Assembly: GCA_009746045.1 (NCBI GenBank) | Contig: RPFO01000153.1 | Location: forward strand, 316,842-380,841 | DNA length: 64,000 nucleotides | Direction of reading: 5' to 3' | DNA from: Mesostigma viride | Lineage: Eukaryota; Streptophyta; Mesostigmatophyceae; Mesostigmatales; Mesostigmataceae | Shown: piece after piece, positions 43,190 through 52,574 of the stretch | Position numbering within the stretch: the stretch's first letter is position 1 | Layout: each line of letters begins with the position of its first letter | Translations under genes and position numbers: made by a program | Notes under the pieces: model-generated | Seen by the model: the letters and a program-made list of their open reading frames with translations, nothing else | Database searches by the model: none | Told to the model about the DNA's origin: nothing

Positions 43190-43742
43190 GAAGGTCATGC
43201 CCATCGCGATGAACAACTTGTTCATTGCTCAGCACAGGGACTCCCTGCGTTACGCTCAGCGCCGGGGGGGCGCATACATGGCTCGCCAGCTGCGGTTTAG
43301 GCCAGGGCAGTATGTTTTCCTGCGCACTCAGCTGAAGCACACTTTGGATGTGGAGGCGGGGCCCACCATTTTGCGCATTGTGGCTATCAAACCATCGGGA
43401 GTGGCAATTTTGGAGGGCGCCGACGGGAGCCGTACGACAGACAACCTCAGCAATCTCAGTCCCTGCTCACTGCCCAATTTGGTCCACGACCTCCAACCGC
43501 ACACATCTCGCCGAGTCAAGGACGCCCAGTGTCAGGTTTGTCACCGGGTCGATCAGGCGGAGTCCATGTTATTGTGTGATCAGTGTAACTGTGGTTGGCA
43601 CATGCAGTGCTTGCAGCCCGTGGTCACCAGCATTCCGGAGGGGGATTGGTTTTGTCCAGTGTGCACCGCTGCGCAGTTTACCTCCCGCAGCTTGACTGCG
43701 GTCACCGCTGCCCTTGTCTTGGTACGATCGCTGTCTTCGTGA
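43190..43742 (+). CDS. Element B pol part 3: integrase C-terminal domain and PHD finger
   Basis: Continuing the integrase frame after the piggyBac-like insertion, FRPGQYVFLRT...AGPTILRIVAI and VAILEGADGSRTTDNLSNL give the small beta-barrel typical of the integrase C-terminus. It is followed by a complete PHD zinc finger at 43530-43664: CQVC, LLCDQC, CGWHMQC and WFCPVC, the C4HC3 pattern with the Trp two residues before the last Cys pair. PHD fingers of this type read histone H3 tails. It occupies the position where chromoviruses carry a chromodomain. The frame stops at 43740-43742. Confidence 0.88.
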
Positions 43743-43757
43743 TGGGGCCGGTCGCCA

Positions 43758-43771
43758 GCGAGGGGGGGAAC
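43758..43771 (+). promoter_or_regulatory. Polypurine tract of element B, placed before B1
   Basis: GCGAGGGGGGGAAC ends where the B1 repeat (CATGGGACAGG) starts. A polypurine tract marks the left end of the 3' LTR, so the LTR defined by reverse transcription would be B1 plus A2, not A2 plus B2. Confidence 0.7.
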
Positions 43772-43912
43772 CATGGGACAGGTCCTCGCCCACCCCACAG
43801 GGCATGCAGTTAAGGCAGGCACATCAGCTCAGCTCATTTGGGTTTTACCAAATTAAGCTGAGTGGCCAGCCGCCATGGTGGCGCCGGAGATTGTGGCACG
43901 CAGACGCGACAG
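43772..43912 (+). repeat. Repeat B1 of element B
   Basis: 141 bp from CATGGGACAGG to CGCGACAG, identical by eye to 45052-45192. Its right end meets A2 through the palindrome GACAGCTGTC (43908-43917). Confidence 0.92.
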
Positions 43913-43913
43913 C

Positions 43914-45050
43914 TGTCACGGACGCGCGCTATGTCATCCGGGCGCCCACTATGCACAAGACCGGTGACGTGCGCAAGGAATTTGTCTTCTACGCATTTTC
44001 GACAAAGGCTAGTGACCGGGGGGGACACTAGCACTTGCAGCATAAGAGCGGACGAAAGTGTACGTGCACGCGCGCCGGGCCAGGCACAGCTGGGCGCGCA
44101 GCACTGACTTGAGCGGACGGCAGCACAAGTGTGCAGCGTCGAGAGGATCATACGCGTGTTAGTGGACAGCTGGAGCTGAAGCTGGACTGCTGGACTTCAA
44201 CAGCGCCGAGGCTATTGACAGGCCAGGTGTCTTTGTGGTGTAGAATAGCGGGTCAACGTTATGAGGACTGGACAGAAAATGGAAAAGGACAATTTGCGGT
44301 GCGAAGCCAGATCGCTGGAATGAATGCGAAATCGCTGGCAGCCCTAAAAAGGGATTTCTTCTAGAAAGGAACGATTAGACGCAATGTTTGCTGGGCCACT
44401 CACACGCAAGGTGTGAGCGTGCAGATTGTCTGAAGGATATTATGCTTCGACCTTGCTGGACGTGACTCAATGTCGGACATTCCCAGGGACAGAAATGCCG
44501 GAGCCTCTAGGAGATGAGATCGGCAACAGGGTAGCAATTTAGATTTGTCGGGATGCCTTCCTGCTTTTGTTGGCATGTGTGGTAGAAAGCCAGGACGGCA
44601 ACTGGAATGCGGTTTCTATTCGCATGGTTCAGGCAGCAAGATAGTTTTGGCATTCCTGGCTGGACTGACAAGTGTGGCGTGTGTCATGCGTGTGGCATGA
44701 CGAATGGTTTGGTTCATAGTCGAAGAGGACTCTCACGCAGCGTGTAGTCTCTTCGAGTCTCTCGTTAGTGGCCTTCGTGTTTCTCCCTTTCCTTGGGAGC
44801 AAGGCCGGTAGCATGTCATGGAGCGCTGCCTAACTGCGGGCTCGTGAGCATGGAGTGCATCGATATTGAGACTATCAACGTGTTGTAATTGTATAAACTT
44901 TCTCAATAAACTCCGCATGTGCGGCTTCATCATCAGACTGTGCAAAGTATGTGTTTTGAAAGCATTATTCTATAGCAGGGGAGGCAATAAGGTGGTTATC
45001 AGGCACGAGGGACAGTTCCTTGTCCTCGGCTGAGAGCCCTCCTTTCTTTA
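43914..45050 (+). repeat. Repeat A2 of element B
   Basis: 1137 bp, near-identical to A1. It lacks 4 bp at the TATA word (GTGTAG instead of GTGTATATAG). It ends CCTTTCTTTA and is followed by B2 with one extra T. Confidence 0.92.
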
Positions 45051-45051
45051 T

Positions 45052-45192
45052 CATGGGACAGGTCCTCGCCCACCCCACAGGGCATGCAGTTAAGGCAGGC
45101 ACATCAGCTCAGCTCATTTGGGTTTTACCAAATTAAGCTGAGTGGCCAGCCGCCATGGTGGCGCCGGAGATTGTGGCACGCAGACGCGACAG
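45052..45192 (+). repeat. Repeat B2 of element B (right terminus)
   Basis: Second copy of the 141-bp B repeat. After GCGACA the sequence is GGAGTCATGTTATAATTT, the target duplication plus the LINE tail. Confidence 0.92.
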
Positions 45193-45232
45193 GAGTCATG
45201 TTATAATTTAATTTTATTTTTTTTTAATTTAG
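45193..45232 (+). mobile_element. LINE B terminal tail
   Basis: CATGTTATAATTTAATTTT and a T-run match the 3' tails of other LINE copies. This is the last piece of LINE B, separated from 32684 by element B. Confidence 0.75.
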
Positions 45233-45600
45233 CCAAGCCATGCCTATATGAATGGGACCCCCATGGATGTTGCATGAAGAATTTAGCCATGCTATGCCTA
45301 TGCAGAGAGATGCTCTCTGTCGAGAAGCCATGCCCTAGCTCTTGTATAGCCATGATGATGATCTTCCCCACCTATGACGGACGGGCTCCCCTTAGCTGGG
45401 AGTTGCCCGAGACCGACTCTGGGTGGTGCAGGCCGTGCCCTAGTGCACCTAGAGCAAGTGTTGTTTACATTCCCACCCTTGCAGGAAGTAGCCTAGAATG
45501 TATTATAGGCCATCTGCCCCTTCACGGCTCAAGGGCTATGTGCTACAGATACTCCCAACGGAGTTATGTTCCTAATTAATTAATTAATTAATTAATTAAT
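45233..45600 (+). mobile_element. 3' end of an ORF1-only LINE derivative, plus strand, type 2 tail
   Basis: TTTAGCCA(A/T)GCCATGCCTAT, GAGAGATGCTCTCTG and GCCATGCCCTAGCTCTTGTATAGCC match the minus-strand untranslated region at 62.64-62.9 kb. The block ends with the hairpin ACTCC-CAAC-GGAGT (45551-45564), then TTATGTTCC and seven TAAT units. Confidence 0.6.
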
Positions 45601-46396
45601 AGTCACGTGATGGACTCACGCCAACAGCGACTAATAAAAAGCGGCAGGCAGGCTGTTTATTCCTACGCCGGTTATCCGAAAGAGTATCCTGCGCAGCGCG
45701 TGAAATGATTGCAAAATACTCCAAGATCTTGTGGCTCGATACCGACTACCGAGATGCTAATTATCTGCATTAAACAATACCGTACCTGGCGTGCGGGGAG
45801 GCACTGCAACAGCATGGATCTGCTGGAATCTTTTGGCATGCTACTTGAAAATTGCCTAATATTTTTGCTACTTGAAGATTGCCTATTATAGAGCTGGCTA
45901 GGCAGGTTGCTGGTAAGGTGTCACCGCCTCACCTGTAAGGCGGTAACCTCATCAATACCCGCCGCTGCACAAGAAAATAGAGGGCGCATCTGAATGCGCG
46001 TTCGGCATTTTAGGCATGAGCGCGCCCGGAGGGCGGTGACCCAGCCTTGTTGCCCTGTGTCTGGTGGCAACACCGCACACGCAAACAGCTTCTTAACGGG
46101 AAGAACGCGCGTCCAAATTTCTACTTAGGGCAGGGCATGCTGTAAGTTCAGGCTGGCAATGCGGTTACCGTCTGTTGATGAATCCCTCCGCAACCATGCA
46201 TTTACAATGGAGCCAAAGTAGCTTGTTTAGGAAAGACAGGGTTTTGGATCGTTTGCTGTGACCAGTGGCTGCAACTCCCATCCTGCTTTCCCGCTACACC
46301 ACTGGCTACTTGTGCTCGTTCTTCAATGGGTGGACTCACAGCAATGTCTACGCGTGGCGACTCGCGGCCCTTGTCGAGATAGCCTGTCTTTTGCAG
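45601..46396. other. Upstream region of the protease gene
   Basis: No coding or repeat signal beyond short frames. It may hold the promoter and 5' UTR of the gene at 46397, and possibly an upstream exon: TCTTTTGCAG directly before ATG 46397 also looks like a splice acceptor. Confidence 0.4.
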
Positions 46397-49300
46397 ATGG
46401 AGCTAACGAGGATCAGTCCCGCGAACGGCCTGACATATGGTTTTGTATGTCTAACGTTGCTGGCTTCCGTTTGGGGTCATTCTATAGATGACGTCGTGCC
46501 TTGCTTTCACGACGAGCTCACTAGTACTATTGCTCCCTTTCGGAGAATGCCCACACAAAGCTCCACAGCGGGTGTGAAAGGACGGCAAGGAACCAGACAG
46601 ACATCCCCGGTCGGTGATATCATGCGCGTGAAGACGATTTATCAGCTGGATTCCTTGGACCAGCATTTCGCTTCCGACCCGACTCGAGCCGCCGAGGTCC
46701 GCGCGTTCCTTCAGGAAAAACTGGTCCCATCCGCGGTGGGATATCTCCGTAAGGTCCTCCGGCTGAGGGACCCTGTGGAGGGCAACCTTCTCCTGACCAG
46801 GTCCTGCCTGGCCATCCGGGCAGGCAACCCCCCCGAGTGCCTGCAGTGGAACACCAACAGCTGCCTGGAGGGCACCCTGGACGAGAGCTTTTATGCTGGC
46901 CGCCGCACGTGCTCCTCCACCGGCAGCTGCACGAGCGTTCCCGACGGCAAGGGTGTGGTGGACGCGGACCTGGTCATCGTCATCACCGCCGTCAAGTCCA
47001 GCCTGTGCACCAGCTCCAGCGCGCTGCTGGCGCTGGCACAGCACTGCACGCAGGACCCGGACACGGACCGGCCCACCTCGGGGGGGGTCAACTTCTGCCC
47101 CGACAACATCAACACGGTACGCCGCGCGCGTCTCCCCCTCTGCCTCCCTGCTACTGAGCCGTGCCTGCACCGCTTACGTAGGGGGCTTTTTCTTCCTCGC
47201 GGCGCCTCGCGCCACGATCCACCCACCCCACATGCCTTGACACGGGGTCCGCTGGATGCCCTTGCCCCCGCGTCCCCGGCCATGCTGCGTGCGGCGCGCT
47301 TGTCGTGGGATGTGTCCGGCGCGCTTGTCACGCGGATGTTTCCCCTAGCGCACACTGCGCCCCAACCACCCTCTCCCCATGCAACGCCATCAAGCTTGTT
47401 TCGCGAGTGGTCTGCCTTCATATGCAACTCAGGCAGCCGTGACCAGCCTATGGACAAGTTGGACGTATTTCCATACGCGAGTCAGTGTACTAGCTCGTAT
47501 CGCTAGTCAGTACAATGGCCCCACCTTGCCTACTCCACATCCCTTGTCGTTCAACGCGGCTGGCGCAGAGAAGGGCAGTTTTGAGAAATGGTAAACTCGT
47601 GGATTGTTTCGTCATTAACTGTTGTGCACTGCACGGTCCCACTTGCGGGCTTCCAAACACCCCCTTCCCCCTCCTCATCTGCATGGCGTGCGCCAGAATT
47701 ATGACGACGACATCACATGGCTTCAGCAGCTGAACACGGCCGTCCACGAGCTGGTCCACGTGCTGGGCTTCTCCTCCTCACTCTTTCCGTACTACCGCGA
47801 TGCCGCCGGTAACCCGCGCACTCCACGCGATGCGTACGGCGCGCCGCTGGGCGATTCTACCATACGTACGGGCGCGGATGGGGTGATGAAGATGGTGACG
47901 CCGCGCGTGGTGGAGGCGGCGCGCGCCCAGCTGTCCTGCGCGTCCCTGGACGGTGCTGAGGTGGAGAACTATGGCGGACCGGCGACCGCGCGCAGCCACT
48001 GGGAAGCCCGCCTGTGGAACAGTGAGCTGATGATGGGGTCCATCTCGCGCGATCGCGTGCTGTCCAACCTCACGCTGGCGGCGCTGGAGGACAGCGGCTG
48101 GTACCTGCCCGTCTGGCAGCAGGCGGCGCTGCTGCGGTTTGGCCGCGGGCAAGGCTGCGCGTTCGCTCTCGAGTCGTGTGCCCCGCGCGCCAACTTCCCA
48201 TTTGTGTTTGCGGGGGAGTACTGCGACGGCCAGCCCCGCTACACCACGGACAACGGGCAGCAGCTGGAGATGTCCGACTATTGCACCGCCAACGACTACG
48301 CTGTGGGTTTCTGCACCGCCTGCACAGAGGGCGTGGCCTCCTCCACCTGCCTGTATGACGGCTGCCGCACGGTTCAAGGGTACACGCGCGGGCGGTGCGA
48401 TGATCTGTCCAACGTGGGCAGCTCGAACAACGTGAACGCGCCCGAGTACTGGGGGCAGCGCTACTCCATCGCCAGCCGGTGCTTCCCCGACGGCGGCGCC
48501 TCCTGGGTCAAGAGGGAGTACCGCCGGCCGGCACAGGGGGCGGGCTGCTACCCGCGCCGCTGCGAGCGGGACACCCTGGAGGACGGGGGGTACGGTCCTT
48601 GGCGGCTCCTGGTGGAGGTGGGTGCGGGCAACTGGGTGAGGTGCGTAGATGGCCAGGTGGTGGATGCGTCGCAGGGGTCCAACCCGGTCAGCTCCTTCAC
48701 CACCGCAGTTATCGGCCCCTGCCCGGTGGCTGCAGACTACTGCCCCTTCAACAGCTGCCCCGAGGAGTGCTTCCGCAACGGGGTGTGCAACAATGGGCGC
48801 TGCAACTGCTATGCCGGCTATGAGGGCAACAACTGCGGGCTGAGGCTCTGCCTCGACGGCACGTGCGCGCCGGGGCAGTACTGCGACGTGGCCAGCGGGA
48901 TGTGCAAGTGGCCGGTCGCGCCGCCTCCCCCCGAGTACCTGCGCCGGCGGGTGCAGGTCACCGGGAACGTTACGTTTGCAAGGGGGACCACGGGGTCGGC
49001 CGCAGCCGTGCCCACGCTGGTCGCGCAGGCACTGCACGCGGCGCTGGAGGGGGCGGAGGGCGTGCTCTCCTCCACGGTGGACGCGGAGGGCTCGCTGGCG
49101 GACAACGGGCGCCGGATCCGCTTCCACATGACGGTGGAGGCGTACGACGACAGTGAAGGGCTCGCCTCCTTTCTGGACACCCTGCGCGGCGACCCCACGC
49201 CGCTGTTTGCGGGTGCCCCCGTGCTGGTGGCGATGAGCCCCGCCACCACGCTGGGGCTGCTCGTGTCTGAGACCGCGCCGCCCTCGCCGCCCAACCCACC

Positions 49301-50533
49301 CCCGGCGCCCCCCTCCGCCCCGCCCCCGTCCCCCTTCTCCCCCCCCCGGAGCACGGACATAGCGGGCATCTCGCGCACCGGGTTTGTGATTGCCATGTGC
49401 GGCGCGGGCGTGGGCGTGGTAGTGGTGGCCGCCATCATCTACCTGATTGCCGCACGCCGCAAGACCAAGCGCATCATCAAGGAGCAAGAGGCAGTGCTGC
49501 GCGACATCCACTCCTACTTCAACACGCCCGTCATGACGCCGCGTGTGGGCCTCTCCCGCGCGGCCTCTGGCGCCCGCAGCCCCTTTGCGGCCATGGACGC
49601 GGGCGTGGGCCCCGACGGCGCGCCCATCAGCCCCCGGTCGACCACGATGGCGCGCTCCCGCTTGGGCACGCCGCTCGCGTCGCCCAGGGCATCCACGCCG
49701 CACGCGGTCAGCCCTTTTGGCGCAGTCCCCGACGCCCCCCCCCCCAGAGCATTGTTCTCTACACGGTGGACCCGACCACCCCACGCAGCAAGGCCGCCAC
49801 CGCGCTGCAGGTGGTGGTGCCGCTCTCGCCGCGCGCAAGCATGCGCGGTGGCCCCAGCTCGCCGCGCGCGATGACGATGCAGAGCCCCCGCGGGTACGAC
49901 CCGGGCGAGCTGCAGCACCAGCAGAGCGCAGCAGCCGCTTTCTATGACCCAGGCATGCGGCAGAGGGAGGCGGCCGAGGGGTTGCAGCGGGCAGCAGCCA
50001 GCGATGATTTCAGCAGGGACTTGGGCGCGCCCGTCCCGCGGTCCCCGCGCGTGATGCGGTCACCCACGACGGGGGCCGGCCTGCGATTGCGGGACGCCGA
50101 GGGGCGCGAGGTGGGCACGTTTGCGCCCTCGCCCAGGGCGCGCGCCTCTGGCAACCCGTCCTTTGAGTTTGCGCCGGGTGGGGAGGGCACGCCGCCGGTG
50201 CCCATCCGCTCCTACCGCATGAGCGCCGACGCGGATGTGGGTGTGTCCCCCTCTGGGCGCACCCGCTCCTCCTACCGCATGAGCGCCGACGCGGATCTGG
50301 GCGTGTCCCCCTTAGGGCGCACCAAGGACTCGTATCGCTCCTCGGGCAGCTCCGCGCCCTCCGTGCCGATGCACCCGACGTCCTTTGACCCGCTGGAGGA
50401 GGATTCTAGTCGGCACAGGGGCAGTGACGCCAGCCCACTGCCCCCGCGCAGCGGCAGCGGCAGCAGCAGCAATGCCAGCACACCCATCAGCAGGGTGTTT
50501 GCCATCCAGCATGATGAGATCAACATCAGCTGA
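46397..50533 (+). CDS. Leishmanolysin-like (M8) zinc metalloprotease, membrane-anchored, two exons
   Basis: Exon 1 is 46397-47116 and exon 2 47697-50533; the intron is GTACGC...CGCCAG, phase 0 (NFCPDNINT|NYDDDITW). From ATG 46397 a signal peptide (GLTYGFVCLTLLASVWG) precedes CFHDEL. The catalytic domain has HELVH (47745-47759), the third zinc His in SHWEARLWNSELMMG and the Met-turn that follows. A Cys-rich domain comes next, then an EGF-like module (CPEECFRNGVCNNGRCNCYAGYEGNNC, about 48754-48836). A beta-rich region, a Pro-rich stalk (PPSPPNPPPAPPSAPPPSP) and one membrane helix (VIAMCGAGVGVVVVAAIIYLIA, about 49387-49450) lead to a basic, Ser-rich cytosolic tail of some 350 residues. The tail contains two near-identical SYRMSADAD-GVSP-GRT repeats. 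An 11-C run at 49735-49745 shifts the frame by one; one more C would restore it. The protein (about 1185 residues) would be a cell-surface or cell-wall/matrix protease. This is the only convincing host gene in the window. Confidence 0.85.
47117..47696 (+). other. Intron of the M8 protease gene (580 bp)
   Basis: The donor is ACG|GTACGC and the acceptor GCGCCAG|AATTAT; both flanks are in phase 0 and removal joins two conserved M8 segments (NFCPDNINT and the helix before HELVH). The open frame across part of the intron is fortuitous. Confidence 0.75.
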
Positions 50534-51418
50534 GCTGCTTAGGCAGAGCTGCACCCACGAGATGCGTGACCAGGGTACCCAGGGTTTGCTGGGAGCAAGT
50601 GGCCATTAACACGACAGACATGGCGACCCGCCCTAGTCGGTGCTTTTGTGTCTGAAAGCACCTCAAACTTCCACAAAGTGCATCTGTGTACGAAAGTAAT
50701 GCACCGCTAAACACCCACGTGGATGCACTGTTGGAGCACTAGTAAAAGCTCCTTCCGTGCATGGGCTTTTTGTGCGATGAAAGGCGGGGTGATATGCCCC
50801 TATCGCCAGGACAGGTACCCCTGCTGGCAGCTGCACTAGAGCCTCTGCTCCCTGCGAGGTTTCTCAGCAAGCACCTCTTCAAGGATAGGCTAATGGCTCG
50901 AGCCTTCGGGTTCTGGCCTTGCAGAACAAACCTGTCAGCCTACATAGTTCTGTCCTGGCAGAAGAAACCTGTCAGCCTACATACTGTTAACGGCGGGTTG
51001 CACCTTGTATTCCCAGGATTTCGGGAGCCATGCATGCATTGGCATGGATGCTTGGGCCTTAGGTTCATTTAGCGCATACTTTTATGCCATGTTCGGCAAG
51101 GGGAACATGATCATGCCCCTGGCAGTTACTTCTGCACAAGGATTGGGAGCCGTCACTACGCTAAGCTCACAGCCGACTATGTTGAAGAGGCTGTGCATGA
51201 TCTGAGTGCGCAATTCGATTATCATAGAGCAGTGTTTGCTCGACTTGTACGCTCTCATCATTACGACGCAACTTTATTATTACTATATATAATTTCTTTT
51301 CGGGGTTTTCCTTATGTTGCATGCCACTCTCACCACCGTAATTTATCATTCTTAATGAATATATAATTAATATAATTAATAACATAGGTGGTTGTCTCAT
51401 TGATAATTATAATGATAT
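50534..51418. other. Gene-free DNA after the protease gene
   Basis: No conserved frame. A 20-bp phrase with CTGGC(A/C)GAA and CCTGTCAGCCTACATA recurs at about 50915 and 50957. A TA-rich stretch lies at 51355-51415. Confidence 0.4.
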
Positions 51419-51536
51419 AGTTGGTGCGAGAGGTCCCCAGTTCGATTCCGGCCCGGATTCATTTGCAGATCGCGTTTTCCGCGGACCGGCACTGAACGCA
51501 AATGGTTTTCACCTTTGTGGCGTGCCAAATCAGAAT
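51419..51536 (+). mobile_element. tRNA-derived SINE fragment, plus strand
   Basis: AGTTGGTGCGAGAGGTCCCC and B-box AGTTCGATTCC (51439-51449), then the same body and the same terminal word GCCAAATCAGAA as the SINE at 2032-2256. The 5' part is missing. The two copies differ by scattered substitutions and one small duplication (CGTTTTCCGCGTTTTCCGCGG in the other copy). Confidence 0.7.
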
Positions 51537-51599
51537 ACATACTTCGTGAACAATATTCTGATCAGACACTCCGATCAGAACAATATGTTCATTAATAGG

Positions 51600-52574
51600 T
51601 CATCCGCACGCTGTATGCGGGGTCGACCACTTCAGTGCGCACTCAACACGTACGGCTCTACCCCGCCATGTCCACTGCCGACCGGCGTCTGGCAGGTTTG
51701 CGTCCTGTCGCCGTACCTGTTTATTATTGTAGTGGATTCTGTTATGCGCCAGGCACGTGCCGGCTTTGCTAGCATTGCAGGCCGTGCCCCTGGCCTAGTG
51801 ATCACGAACAAGCAAATGGGGAAGGGGGGCCGACTAACAAGCAGAATTCACTAGCTGACCTCATTTATGCCGACGACATCGTGAACGCTCATCGAGAAGC
51901 CGGAGTCTGCCCATGCAACTTTGGCTGGACTGCCTGGCGCTCGGGGCTCGGGCGGTTGGTCTAGAGATCAGCCCCAAAACGGAGGCCCTGGCCCTCGGCA
52001 TGGCAGGGCCCCCGCCCACACTCCGCCTCTTAGACGACACCAAGGTCAACTACCCTACTTCAGGCCGCTTCAAGCTGCTCGGCAGTTGGCTTCCCGACTG
52101 CGAGGATGACCTGACGACAAGGATCGGCATGGCGTGTGCGCAACTCCATGACCACCGCCGCTGGTGGAGCAACCCCGCCCTACCCCAGATCATCAAGCGT
52201 GACCTCTTCAAGGTCGTCATTCTGACGATCCTGACCGACAGCGCCGAGACCTGGACACTGACGCAGGAGCTGGAGCAACGACTCGACGGCAACGTCACCA
52301 AGATGCTGCGCAAGGCCCTCAACATCCCCTTTGGTTTGCACATTAGTAATGAGGATTTGTACGCTGATTTGCCCTATGTTTCCCACATTATTAGGCACTG
52401 TCAGGCTCCTGGGCCCAGCCGGGCACCTGGCCCGCACAGATCAGGTAGACACATCAGATGGACTAGCTGGCACCAAGCCCGCCCAGCCTGGGCGTTATGT
52501 CCTCACCTGGCGTGCCCCAGGCCGCGCGCGGCAGGGCCGCCACCCGTGGACTTTTCGTGATAGACTCGGCATTG
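51600..52574 (+). pseudogene. Divergent LINE ORF2 C-terminal fragment, plus strand
   Basis: Frames encode GVWQVCVLSPYLFIIVVDSVMRQARAGF (RT), ADLIYADDI (YADD) and then QLWLDCLALGARAVGLEISPKTEALALG, RFKLLGSWLPD, RDLFKVVILTILTDSAETWTLT, MLRKALNIPFG and GHLARTDQVDT. The product is about 60-70% like the other copies by eye and so represents another LINE family. Several frame breaks are present. It is cut on the right by the tail of a minus-strand LINE. Confidence 0.7.

Larger units (their letters stand above)
32685..45191 (+). mobile_element. Element B: Ty3/gypsy element with DNA methyltransferase, PHD finger and split direct repeats
   Basis: The outer ends are TGTCACGG and GCGACA (inverted TGTC/GACA), flanked by GGAG (32681-32684 and 45192-45195 with one base of uncertainty). 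Joining the flanks restores the LINE tail (CCCAACGGAG, then CATGTTATAATTT). Internal order: gag with CCHC knuckles, aspartic protease, C5-cytosine methyltransferase, RT, RNase H, DDE integrase, PHD finger. The ends are not simple LTRs but A1 (32685-33826), B1 (43772-43912), A2 (43914-45050) and B2 (45052-45192). A1 and A2 differ at only a few positions and B1 and B2 look identical, so the insertion is recent. A palindrome and a piggyBac-like element have since entered the coding region. Confidence 0.88.
9976..45232 (+). mobile_element. LINE B: full-length-type non-LTR retrotransposon split by four insertions
   Basis: The LINE pieces, in order, are 9976-12278 (5' region, ORF1, start of the endonuclease), 19817-21557 (rest of the endonuclease, RT fingers/palm), 22253-23348 (RT YADD, thumb, C-terminus, start of the 3' UTR), 32607-32684 (3' UTR) and 45193-45232 (tail). 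Each gap is an insertion with its own target duplication: CACTA-like (TG), solo LTR C (GGTGT), element A (GATTA) and element B (GGAG). Without them LINE B would be about 5.2 kb. Its tail has the hairpin CTCC-CAAC-GGAG, broken by element B exactly after GGAG, then ATGTTATAATTTAATTT. The clade is L1/RTE-like, with an EEP endonuclease and no RNase H seen. Confidence 0.75.

Noticed and set aside
32685-45191. Element B as a DIRS/Ngaro-type tyrosine-recombinase retroelement
   Set aside because: The terminal layout fits, but pol has a zinc-binding H2C2 module and a D-D-E integrase and I see no tyrosine recombinase. The flank also shows a short target duplication, which recombinase elements do not make.
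47778-49838. A 686-residue frame on the minus strand opposite the M8 protease
   Set aside because: It mirrors GC-rich coding sequence, shows no domain, and has an Arg/Ala/Gly-rich composition typical of antisense shadows.
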